Of a DNA stretch of 21,736 bases, positions 1 through 5,771 are shown in pieces. Source of the DNA: a virus; the IMG/VR virus record IMGVR_UViG_3300037485_000646, positions 1 through 21,736 of that record; one strand, given 5' to 3'. The notes beneath the pieces are model-generated. The model saw nothing but the letters and a program-made list of their open reading frames with translations. It was not told where the DNA came from and searched no databases. A program made the position numbers and the translations under genes. Position 1 is the first letter of the stretch, and each line of letters opens with the position of its first letter.

Positions 1-78
1 TCTTCAGAAGCCGCCCAAGGCTATGGAGATGGCAAGTATCAGAACCAAGGCGCTAGCGTAGCATTCGCTGCCGTATAG
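1..78 (+). CDS. C-terminal end of an upstream protein (partial)
   Basis: An open frame enters from the left edge and runs 25 codons (ending ...GASVAFAAV) to a TAG at 76-78. It is followed three bases later by the GTG start of the nuclease gene, a spacing typical of co-transcribed phage genes. The visible tail is Gly/Ala/Gln-rich with no recognisable domain. It could be the flexible end of a DNA-metabolism protein, but that is a guess. It is too short to exclude a chance open frame; strand and tight spacing are the main support. Confidence 0.45.
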   Translation, partial: SSEAAQGYGDGKYQNQGASVAFAAV

Positions 79-81
79 ACC

Positions 82-444
82 GTGAGTGCTCTTGAAGATC
101 AGTTTCTCGGCCTTTGGCAAGCCCATTTCCCTGGCATCCCATTGATCAGAGAATTCAGTGACGTGCCAACGTGGGAAGCTGATTTTCAAGAGCGCTATGC
201 AAAAAGCAAGCGGTCAAAACGCTATAGGGCAGACTTTGCTCATCTGCCCTCCCAGAGCCTCATTGAAATACAAGGAGGCACGTTCAGTCGTGGTCGCCAC
301 GTGACTGGCTCTGGCTACGAGCGCGATGCTCGTAAGTTCAATCTTGCCACCATGGGAGGATGGAAGGTTTATCTTCTTACCAGCCAAACGGCCAAGGAAA
401 TTTTTTGGCTTGAGCGGATTGCTGCTTCTTTGCAAAGCTGTTAA
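82..444 (+). CDS. PD-(D/E)XK-type nuclease, small
   Basis: A 120-residue protein starting at GTG. It shows the outline of a small restriction-endonuclease-fold domain: an N-terminal Glu helix (E5), then RADF with D51, then IEIQGG with E62 and Q64, a charged helix (YERDARKFNL, 79-88), and a final strand GWKVYLL (93-99). The D51-X10-E62-X-Q64 arrangement fits the PD-(D/E)XK active site with Gln in the usual Lys position, as known for BglII. The likely role is cutting or resolving DNA during replication or recombination; substrate unknown. It lies three bases after the upstream frame, and its 3' end overlaps the convergent gene at 377-754 by 68 bases. No Shine-Dalgarno sequence is visible before the GTG. 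The fold call rests on motif pattern only. Confidence 0.7.
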   Translation: MSALEDQFLGLWQAHFPGIPLIREFSDVPTWEADFQERYAKSKRSKRYRADFAHLPSQSLIEIQGGTFSRGRHVTGSGYERDARKFNLATMGGWKVYLLTSQTAKEIFWLERIAASLQSC

Positions 445-754
445 CTGCATCTGCAGCTTCCATGAGCAGCTCATCAGCAGCTTGCAAATCGTGCTCTTGC
501 AATTGCATTGCTTGACGCAGCTCAAGGTTTTCCTTCACCAAGGAACTCACGGCTTCTTGCATATTGCTCCAACCTTCCATCATCATGCAAGCCACTTGAC
601 GCAGCTTCTCCACATCATTGCATTCGCTAAGAGCTTTCTTGTTGGCAACAAGGGCAAAGTCCCTTTCCATGCTCCGTTCAAATGGCCCCATGGCAGCAAT
701 GCATTCCCGTCCGTTGTAGTTTAATCCTACTGGAATGGAAAACATCCTGGACAT
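377..754 (-). CDS. Hypothetical helical protein, antisense to the cassette
   Basis: A 125-residue protein on the opposite strand to its neighbours. The N-terminal 35 residues look folded (MSRMFSIPVGLNYNGREC, then a stretch beginning MGPFERSMER). Residues about 35-110 are strongly helical and acidic, with heptad-like spacing (for example SSLVKENLELRQAMQLQEHD), suggesting a coiled coil. The end is basic and aromatic (AKKFPWPFGW). The start ATG is preceded by GAAGAGAGAACA, a plausible purine-rich ribosome-binding site. The competing plus-strand frame (326-724) has poor protein character: rich in Cys, His and Leu, with no sensible start. The 3' end overlaps the nuclease gene by 68 bases. Function unknown; a regulator or small accessory protein is possible. 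Confidence 0.65.
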   Translation of the reverse strand: MSRMFSIPVGLNYNGRECIAAMGPFERSMERDFALVANKKALSECNDVEKLRQVACMMMEGWSNMQEAVSSLVKENLELRQAMQLQEHDLQAADELLMEAADAVNSFAKKQQSAQAKKFPWPFGW

Positions 755-784
755 TGTTCTCTCTTCATTTCGTTTAGCCTAGCC

Positions 785-1111
785 ATGCGGCAATTTGGCA
801 AGCGGTTTGCTTATAAGGTGGACGATGGGAAGGATGCCGTAACATGCGGGGCGGGCTACCGCCCCTACAAGCTCCCTCGCACGCCTCGCAACCATGAATG
901 GCTCCCTGGGCAACAAGTGGTGTATGTACAACGTACAGCCGCTGGATGGATGCCCTCCTCCATTGTTGGCACCATTGAAGGCTTTGATGCAAGTGGACGA
1001 GCCAGGAAGGCACAAGTACGCTGGCATTCCGCTACGGACATTGCTCCTACAATCAGTTTGCAGCGACTTCGGCCCCTCTGTTTAATCAATGAGCTTTATG
1101 GCAAAAATTGA
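785..1111 (+). CDS. Hypothetical protein, possible SH3/Tudor-like barrel
   Basis: A 108-residue basic protein. The middle (about 44-80) reads as short beta strands with the pattern QQVVYVQR, SIVGTIEGFD and KAQVRWHS, which resembles SH3-like or KOW-type barrels found in nucleic-acid-binding proteins; this is only a pattern impression. It begins at ATG 785 with no clear Shine-Dalgarno sequence and lies 30 bases from the divergent start of the gene at 754. Its 3' end overlaps thyX by 23 bases if thyX starts at 1089, or by 14 if it starts at 1098. That overlap fits co-transcription with thyX. Function not recognised. Confidence 0.55.
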   Translation: MRQFGKRFAYKVDDGKDAVTCGAGYRPYKLPRTPRNHEWLPGQQVVYVQRTAAGWMPSSIVGTIEGFDASGRARKAQVRWHSATDIAPTISLQRLRPLCLINELYGKN

Positions 1112-1802
1112 CCCGCTGAGGGACGGCATCAGCATGGTGCGTCTCATCGATTGGATGGGAAGCTCCCTTGACATCGTTTGCGATGCTCGTCAAAGCTTTG
1201 ACCAGACCAGTAGCGAATGGTCCGATAAGGACCAGAAGCTTTTGAACTATCTCGTCAAGCATCAGCACACCAGCCCATTTCGTGGCGTTGTCACCAAGTG
1301 GCAAGTGAAGGCTCCATTGTTCGTTTGTCGGCAATGGTGGAAGCATGTCATTGGTGGCACCTTCGCCAACGACACCCTTGGCTGGAACGAGAAAAGCTTT
1401 CGCTATTGCGAAGCTGACGAAGATCTGTTCTACATGCCTCGTGTGTTTCGTCAGCAAAGCGCTAGCAACAAGCAGGCCTCTGATGGGCTCCTAGAAGAGC
1501 CTGCAAACCAGATGGCGATGATTGAATACGCGAAGGCCTTGGAGCAGGCTAAGCAGGCCTACAAGGCCCTCCTGACGCTAGGCGTGAGCAAAGAGCAGGC
1601 ACGAGGCATTCTGCCCGTTGGTATGTACACGAGTTTCACTTGGACCTGCAGCTTGCAAGCTTTGTTGCATTTCATTTCATTGCGGGACAAGGCTGATAGC
1701 CAAGGCGAAATCCAAGCCTATGCTCAGGCTCTCTCCATGCTCGCCCGTCCGCTGTTCAAAGAGGCCTTTGAGGCTTTTGATCTCCACCAAACATCGTTCT
1801 GA
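1089..1802 (+). CDS. thyX: Flavin-dependent thymidylate synthase ThyX
   Basis: A 237-residue protein that makes dTMP from dUMP using FAD, methylene-tetrahydrofolate and NAD(P)H. It presumably supplies thymidine nucleotides for phage replication. The core begins at about residue 16 (MVRLIDWMGSSLDIV, then DARQSF), followed by HQHTSPFRG (58-66). The ThyX signature appears in a variant form: R81-QWWK-H86, then a short insertion, then W99-N100-E101-x-S103-x-R105-Y106, in place of the compact RHRxxSxNExSxR. The dUMP-binding region follows: EQARGILPVGMYTSFTWT (169-186), LHFISLR (193-199) and a Gln/Glu helix (205-216). Length is normal. The start could be ATG 1089 or ATG 1098; neither has a clear ribosome-binding site. 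It ends two bases before the next gene. Confidence 0.93.
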   Translation: MSFMAKIDPLRDGISMVRLIDWMGSSLDIVCDARQSFDQTSSEWSDKDQKLLNYLVKHQHTSPFRGVVTKWQVKAPLFVCRQWWKHVIGGTFANDTLGWNEKSFRYCEADEDLFYMPRVFRQQSASNKQASDGLLEEPANQMAMIEYAKALEQAKQAYKALLTLGVSKEQARGILPVGMYTSFTWTCSLQALLHFISLRDKADSQGEIQAYAQALSMLARPLFKEAFEAFDLHQTSF

Positions 1803-1804
1803 CC

Positions 1805-2023
1805 ATGCCCATCACAACTATCAAACGTTGCCAATCTGAGCCCGAATGGTGGTACACAATTGAAAATTGCATGATCGAGGTGGACGAAGATCCTGGAACA
1901 GGATTGACCATTAAGCATTACGACGAGATTGGCCAGCCACAAGGTCAAATACTCCTTTCAGTTGGGCTTGAAGATGCCCTCTTGATTCGCGACGCCATCA
2001 ATCAACTCTATCCCTCTGCCTGA
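1805..2023 (+). CDS. Hypothetical 72-residue protein
   Basis: A short acidic protein starting at ATG two bases after the thyX stop, so probably translated from the same message. It begins with a basic stretch (TTIKRCQSEPEWWYTIENC), followed by an acidic beta-like segment and a C-terminal helix (EDALLIRDAINQLYP). No known domain is recognised. Its position between thyX and the DUF3310 gene suggests a role in nucleotide or replication metabolism, but only by association. Confidence 0.65.
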   Translation: MPITTIKRCQSEPEWWYTIENCMIEVDEDPGTGLTIKHYDEIGQPQGQILLSVGLEDALLIRDAINQLYPSA

Positions 2024-2031
2024 TTTTTACC

Positions 2032-2400
2032 ATGCACGACCCCGTAAACAACCCTCGCCACTATGCCAAGAATGGTGGCATCGAATGCATTGAAGCCATT
2101 GAAGCTTCAATGGACGTAGATGATTTCAGAGGATTCCTTAAAGGAAACATCATTAAATATATTTGGCGTTATGAAGACAAGAATGGCCTAGAGGATTTGA
2201 AGAAATGTCGCTGGTATCTTGATCTTCTTATTTTTTCCAAGGAAAATGAAGCGGAGCAGGAAGCTGTTGATGCTCTTGAAGGCTCTTCAGAACTTTGCAA
2301 GGATGGCTTCTGTCCCATGCCAGGCCAAATGCAGCCAGTTCCTGGGATTCGTTACGACTTACCAGGCAAGCAGATCACTTTCGCTCCAGTGGAAGGCTAA
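2032..2400 (+). CDS. DUF3310 family protein
   Basis: A 122-residue protein. The first 65 residues match the DUF3310 (SaV-like) pattern common in phages: VNNPRHYAKNGGIECIEAIE, then a hydrophobic-aromatic core (FLKGNIIKYIWRYEDKNG) and LEDLKKCRWYLDLLI. The C-terminal 50 residues are less conserved, with two Cys (CKDGFC) and a Pro/Gln-rich end. The biochemical function of DUF3310 is not established; it often sits with nucleotide metabolism genes, as here with thyX. It is the last gene of the left cassette: a terminator follows 13 bases after the stop, and its TAA (2398-2400) overlaps the opposite-strand TAG of the HNH gene (2397-2399). Confidence 0.85.
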   Translation: MHDPVNNPRHYAKNGGIECIEAIEASMDVDDFRGFLKGNIIKYIWRYEDKNGLEDLKKCRWYLDLLIFSKENEAEQEAVDALEGSSELCKDGFCPMPGQMQPVPGIRYDLPGKQITFAPVEG

Positions 2401-2951
2401 GCAGCATTGCAACAAAGGCCCCATACGGGGCCTTTTTCATGGGCAATACGTTGATGCACGGGAAGCACCAAGCCTTTCTTTTCGCACCATTCCTCAAGAT
2501 CCTTCTGGTCAGTGTGGGCACTGACAAAGCTATTGCAATACACCCAAGCCATTAGCTTTTCTTCCCGTTCCTCGGTCCAAAAATCTTGAGGCCGCCACCA
2601 TTCAAACACTGGCAGGTTCTGCTTAGAGATGTTACAGGATCGACATGCTGGAATGGTGTTCCATCGACTGAAATGAGGCCCTCCTTTGCTCTTGGGAACA
2701 ATGTGGTCAATGGTAAGCTTTTCGTTCCACGTGCCGCAATAAGCACATGCACACTGCCCAAAAGGTCCTCTCAGGAAATAGTCTTCAAAAATGCTCTTGC
2801 GAAATCTACGTTTTGCATCCCCAGGGCGAAGTTCAATGAGAGAATAAAGCAGCTCATCAGGACCATTCGCACTAAGCATGGCACTATTTAATTGTCTTGA
2901 GGACAATCTAACGCGAAACATTTGCTGATGAATTCCGTAGAATAATATCAT
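2397..2951 (-). CDS. HNH endonuclease, free-standing (probable homing type)
   Basis: A 184-residue protein from the ATG at 2951. The HNH/zinc-ribbon core is clear: CAYCG, then LTIDHIVPKSKGG, then RWNTIPACRSCNISK, giving the paired CxxC...CxxC metal site around the Asp-His active site. The rest is a basic N-terminal arm and an aromatic C-terminal helix. ATG 2951 is preferred because AAAGG lies three bases upstream and homology-like sequence starts near there. The longer frame to 3065 lies opposite the membrane-protein gene and lacks protein character; ATG 2921 is the other alternative. It probably cuts DNA as a selfish or homing enzyme. It is inserted against the direction of its flanking cassettes, starts 12 bases from the divergent gene at 2964, and uses the terminator region as coding sequence. 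Confidence 0.9.
   Translation of the reverse strand: MILFYGIHQQMFRVRLSSRQLNSAMLSANGPDELLYSLIELRPGDAKRRFRKSIFEDYFLRGPFGQCACAYCGTWNEKLTIDHIVPKSKGGPHFSRWNTIPACRSCNISKQNLPVFEWWRPQDFWTEEREEKLMAWVYCNSFVSAHTDQKDLEEWCEKKGLVLPVHQRIAHEKGPVWGLCCNAA
2414..2437 (+). terminator. Rho-independent terminator after DUF3310 gene
   Basis: A nine-base-pair stem AAAGGCCCC / GGGGCCTTT with the loop ATAC, followed by a T run (2433-2437). It ends the plus-strand cassette 1-2400. It lies inside the 3' coding end of the convergent HNH gene, so it should not stop that gene's transcript efficiently unless a poly-U equivalent exists on the other side; the reverse strand has TTTG there. Confidence 0.9.
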
Positions 2952-2963
2952 TGACCTTTGGCT

Positions 2964-3173
2964 ATGGACAGTTTCAAGGACGGTCTGGCTAACTTTGTGG
3001 CGACTATAACCGCCGGAATGTTGCTGTCCACAGGGGCAATGCTTATTGCTGTGGGCACTCAGCAAGCAAGAGTGGCCGTACAGATTGAAAGTGTTACAGA
3101 AAAGCTCAGTGCGCTCACTGATAAAATGAGCGATCTTGAAACAAGAGTGCGCAGTTTAGAGATTGAACGCTAG
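2964..3173 (+). CDS. Small membrane protein with C-terminal coiled coil, holin-like
   Basis: A 69-residue protein from ATG 2964 (a TTG at 2958 would add two residues). One hydrophobic segment (FVATITAGMLLSTGAMLIAVG) is followed by a soluble helix with heptads (ESVTEKLSALTDKMSDLETR). This fits a single-pass inner-membrane protein. Together with the next small membrane protein and the endolysin, it suggests a holin, antiholin or spanin-like role in lysis; I cannot tell which. No Shine-Dalgarno sequence is visible. It begins a new plus-strand unit after the HNH insertion, and its promoter must lie in or near the HNH 5' end. Confidence 0.65.
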   Translation: MDSFKDGLANFVATITAGMLLSTGAMLIAVGTQQARVAVQIESVTEKLSALTDKMSDLETRVRSLEIER

Positions 3174-3203
3174 GCTATTTATATACTCCTCGCATTGTTC
3201 ATC

Positions 3204-3347
3204 ATGAGCGGCGCAGAATGGTTCGTAATTGGTGGCATTCTTATTGCTGCTGCAGACCAAATTCTTGATCACTCTCCTTGGAAAAGCAATAACGTGCTCC
3301 AGCTTCTCATTGAAGGCCTGAAGACTGTCTTCCGCGTCAAGGGCTGA
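3204..3347 (+). CDS. 47-residue membrane protein, possible holin component
   Basis: Translation from ATG 3204 to TGA 3345-3347 gives 47 residues: a short N-terminus, a hydrophobic stretch (WFVIGGILIAAADQIL, 6-21), then HSPWKSNNVLQLLIEGLKTVF, an amphipathic basic helix. The pattern of one membrane segment and a basic tail fits a class II/III-type holin or lysis accessory protein. It sits 30 bases after the previous small membrane gene and four bases before the endolysin. The tail of this gene (CAAGGGCTGATGCC) supplies the AAGG ribosome-binding site for the endolysin ATG. Its short length is why a length filter misses it. Confidence 0.65.
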   Translation: MSGAEWFVIGGILIAAADQILDHSPWKSNNVLQLLIEGLKTVFRVKG

Positions 3348-3351
3348 TGCC

Positions 3352-4296
3352 ATGTGGCCCTCTGATCGGGCATTCTGGGATGAATGCTTCCAGCTTGCCC
3401 GGCATTACGGCGCTCGCTACCCCGAGCTTGCTGCAGCACAATGCTGTCTTGAAAGTGGCTTTGGTAAGCACACATCTGGCAAGAACAACTTTCTGGGCCT
3501 TAAAGGAGAAGGTACGTCTACTGCCACGCAAGAATGGTACGACGGTCAGTGGGTGATTATTAAGGCGGGCTTCATTGATTTCCCTAGCCTTGCCGCCTGC
3601 ATTGAATATTTAATCACGCGATGGTATAAAGACTATCGCCATTTCAAGGGAGTTAATCACGCGCCTAATCGTTACGCAGCAGCACGCATGCTTCGTGAAC
3701 AAAGCTATGCCACGGATCCCGATTATCCAGCAAAGCTGTCTAGGCTCATGAAGGAATACGCTCCAGAATCAACAAAAACTACCATGATTGGTCCCAAGAA
3801 ACGTCCTCAAGACTTTGGCTTCAAGAAAGGAGACTCCCATCTCATCGTTAACGATGCGAATGAGACAATGAAAGCATTCTCGTTTGAAGGCGAGCTGCTT
3901 TGGACCATTCCTTGCCTTGCTCGTGGGCAATATAGTGATTTTGAATGGAAGATTACAAATTCAGACACTCCTGTGGGGGTCTATAAGATTGGTGCCATCT
4001 ATAAAGACTATGAGAGAGTGGGTGACAAGCCTGCATATGATCGCACTCTTATGGCTTATGGCTGGTACAGCTTTGATATGGTGGAGCTTGAAAATCAAGA
4101 AGCTGGCAATGGTCGAGCTGGAATTATGACGCATGGTGGTGGCAGCGCTAATGGCTGGCCAGGTGCATGGGCTCCTAAGCAGCCTCTTGTCCCCACTCAT
4201 GGCTGCGTTCGTTGCCACAACATTGATCTTCGTGATAAGATTCTGCCCTTAACGAAACAAGGCACCATCTTTATTAGCGTCTATCAAGAAGGCTGA
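3352..4296 (+). CDS. Endolysin: GH73 glucosaminidase plus L,D-transpeptidase (YkuD) domain
   Basis: A 314-residue protein predicted to open peptidoglycan at lysis. Residues 1-138 form a GH73 (FlgJ-like) glucosaminidase: AAAQCCLESGFGKH with likely catalytic E34, then NNFLGLKGEG and the C-terminal part VNHAPNRYAAARMLRE. Residues about 158-310 show a YkuD L,D-transpeptidase fold: H261 in MTHGGG, and THGCVRCHNID with H283, C285 (nucleophile) and R287. Both catalytic sets look intact. There is no signal peptide, so export would need the holin. AAGG upstream supports ATG 3352. YkuD domains normally cross-link peptidoglycan or attach lipoprotein; in a lysis protein it may instead act on peptide stems or bind them. 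That role is inference. Confidence 0.88.
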   Translation: MWPSDRAFWDECFQLARHYGARYPELAAAQCCLESGFGKHTSGKNNFLGLKGEGTSTATQEWYDGQWVIIKAGFIDFPSLAACIEYLITRWYKDYRHFKGVNHAPNRYAAARMLREQSYATDPDYPAKLSRLMKEYAPESTKTTMIGPKKRPQDFGFKKGDSHLIVNDANETMKAFSFEGELLWTIPCLARGQYSDFEWKITNSDTPVGVYKIGAIYKDYERVGDKPAYDRTLMAYGWYSFDMVELENQEAGNGRAGIMTHGGGSANGWPGAWAPKQPLVPTHGCVRCHNIDLRDKILPLTKQGTIFISVYQEG

Positions 4297-4320
4297 TCAT
4301 TCTCTATTCGCGAATACCAA

Positions 4321-4725
4321 ATGAGCAAGCAATCTTGGTTTAATGCTCTTTGTTATGAGCTTGGCTTATGGGCTGCTACCAAGCAGCCCTCTCTTGCATT
4401 GAAGCCATGGTTCAAAATGCTCATGGCATATTGTCGTCCAGACTGGACAGAATGGAAAACAAAAATTGTCATGGAGAAAATTGACGAGCAGGCAGCTACG
4501 CTCGTCAAGCAATGGGGCCAGGAAGAGCGAGAATCAAAAGCAAACGCATTGGCCCAAGAAGCTCATAAGCTTTTTCCTGATGCCACCATTACGCCATTGC
4601 CTGACGCCATTGTCCCATCGGTGCTCATTGAAAAAGCCCCGCCAGCGAATGCCAGCGAGGCCGTGAAAGCCCTTGGTGGGGAATTGAGGATTACATACCA
4701 GCTCCCAGGCCCAGAAGCGCCCTAA
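4321..4725 (+). CDS. Hypothetical protein downstream of endolysin
   Basis: A 134-residue protein from ATG 4321. Its N-terminal half is Trp-rich (SWFNALCYELGLWAATK, then CRPDWTEWK), followed by a helix (EERESKANALAQEAHKLF) and a Pro-rich C-terminal tail. No domain recognised; no signal peptide or membrane span. It follows the endolysin by 24 bases on the same strand, so it is likely in the lysis transcript, possibly as a regulator or structural accessory. No ribosome-binding site is visible. Its stop lies in a GC-rich hairpin (4714-4733), and its last 35 bases overlap the opposite-strand gene 4691-4909. Confidence 0.6.
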   Translation: MSKQSWFNALCYELGLWAATKQPSLALKPWFKMLMAYCRPDWTEWKTKIVMEKIDEQAATLVKQWGQEERESKANALAQEAHKLFPDATITPLPDAIVPSVLIEKAPPANASEAVKALGGELRITYQLPGPEAP

Positions 4726-4909
4726 GGCGCTTCCATTTGGCAAGCTCCTTCTCGTGGTGGTCTTCCCACGAAGCAATGGTTTCGCCAAGAGCCTTGCAGG
4801 CCATGGCGGGATCATCGTCCGTTAACAGTTCTGCAAGAATATCGGAGAGACCCTCCGTCTGCTGCTTGTACCATTCACTTTCTGCAACAAAAGGAAAAGC
4901 CATGAGCAC
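4691..4909 (-). CDS. Hypothetical acidic helical protein
   Basis: A 72-residue protein from GTG 4909, with AAAGG eight bases upstream; ATG 4903 would shorten it by two. It is mainly helical with acidic patches (GLSDILAELLTDDDPAMACK), then ETIASWEDHHEKELAKWKRL and a short hydrophobic end. No known domain. It is the last gene of the minus-strand late block, lying 25 bases after the 4935-5771 gene, and overlaps the 3' end of the plus-strand gene by 35 bases. It may be a structural or regulatory late protein; function unknown. Confidence 0.6.
   Translation of the reverse strand: MLMAFPFVAESEWYKQQTEGLSDILAELLTDDDPAMACKALGETIASWEDHHEKELAKWKRLRALLGLGAGM
4714..4733. terminator. Hairpin at end of convergent genes, possible bidirectional terminator
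   Basis: A perfect eight-base-pair stem GAAGCGCC / GGCGCTTC with the loop CTAA, which contains the TAA stop of the plus-strand gene. There is no clear T run on either side, so its strength as an intrinsic terminator is doubtful, but it sits exactly where the two transcription directions meet. Confidence 0.5.
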
Positions 4910-4934
4910 TAAAGATGCCTTTGCATACTAGTGG

Positions 4935-5771
4935 TTATGCCCATGGTCCGACTGATACGTTACTCCCGGACGTTCCAATGGGCCAAATACTAATGAAAGA
5001 TCCAGTAAGAGTGCTATATGCGCCGCCTGGAGCAGCAGATAGTTTGTATTGAGGGTTGAATGTGCCTGCCGCATTGACACTAAATGTGCCATAAAACGTG
5101 CCTGTTTGCGTGCGGACGGCTCCTGCAATACTGGTTATATAGTTAATTAAAGCAGTTGTTGTATGTATGCCATAGTTCCAAGCGCTTGTTGCCAAAGAAC
5201 TTGTACTAGGCGGCGCAGCTTGAATGTTTTGATACGTGCCGTGTATGTGTATGTTGTTAAATGTGGCTGTGCCGCCATCAAAGCTAAACCCTATGGAATG
5301 AGAAGAGGCTCCTGCAGTTTTTGCTAAAGTGAATGTCATTTGCATGGCATAAATCGTATTCGCCTGCAAAGACACTCCGACGCCAAATAAACTTTGCGAC
5401 ACTGTGCTGTTCGCTCCAGCCAAGTCAGCATTAAGGCGATAAACCATCGCGGAAGGGGATATTCCTCGCGCTGCTGGCGTACTGTAAAAAACTTTGCCAT
5501 CATATTCCATCACTCCAGAAGCAGCAGTTGTTAGGCTAGTGCCCGCTTGGAACAACAATGGAGCAAGCGATGTGGTCCCAGATGCAACCACTAATCCGCT
5601 GGTTAAAGTGCCGCCAGTAAAGGGCGCCCCGATAGCGACCATCGTTCCCGCGGAGTCTTTCACATAGAGTGCTCCCCCATCCTTATTCCATGCAGGTTCA
5701 CCAATGTCAAAATCCGCCCCATTCGGCACTGTTGTGCCATTGCGAAGAATGATTTTATTTTGACGAGGCAT
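4935..5771 (-). CDS. Tail fibre-like or virion surface protein
   Basis: A 278-residue protein. The N-terminus (KIILRNGTTVPNGADF, then GEPAWNKDGGALYVKD) is the particle-attachment motif seen in many phage fibre proteins, in which a Gly-Glu-Ala/Pro-Trp turn precedes an LYVKD strand. The rest is a low-charge Ser/Thr/Gly/Ala beta-rich region, ending in a compact possible receptor-binding part with aromatic residues (about 175-278). It starts directly at the TAA of the previous gene; its ribosome-binding site GGAGG, ten bases upstream, is encoded by the last Gly codons of that gene. Host-range or surface decoration role is inferred. Confidence 0.75.
   Translation of the reverse strand: MPRQNKIILRNGTTVPNGADFDIGEPAWNKDGGALYVKDSAGTMVAIGAPFTGGTLTSGLVVASGTTSLAPLLFQAGTSLTTAASGVMEYDGKVFYSTPAARGISPSAMVYRLNADLAGANSTVSQSLFGVGVSLQANTIYAMQMTFTLAKTAGASSHSIGFSFDGGTATFNNIHIHGTYQNIQAAPPSTSSLATSAWNYGIHTTTALINYITSIAGAVRTQTGTFYGTFSVNAAGTFNPQYKLSAAPGGAYSTLTGSFISIWPIGTSGSNVSVGPWA

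Noticed and set aside
326-724. Plus-strand 132-residue frame
   Set aside because: It is rich in Cys, His and Leu without domain character, and overlaps the nuclease in another frame; the minus-strand gene explains the region better.
2952-3065. Extension of the HNH gene to 3065
   Set aside because: The extra 38 residues lie opposite the membrane-protein gene, have poor protein character (Cys/His/Gln/Ser-rich) and lack a ribosome-binding site.
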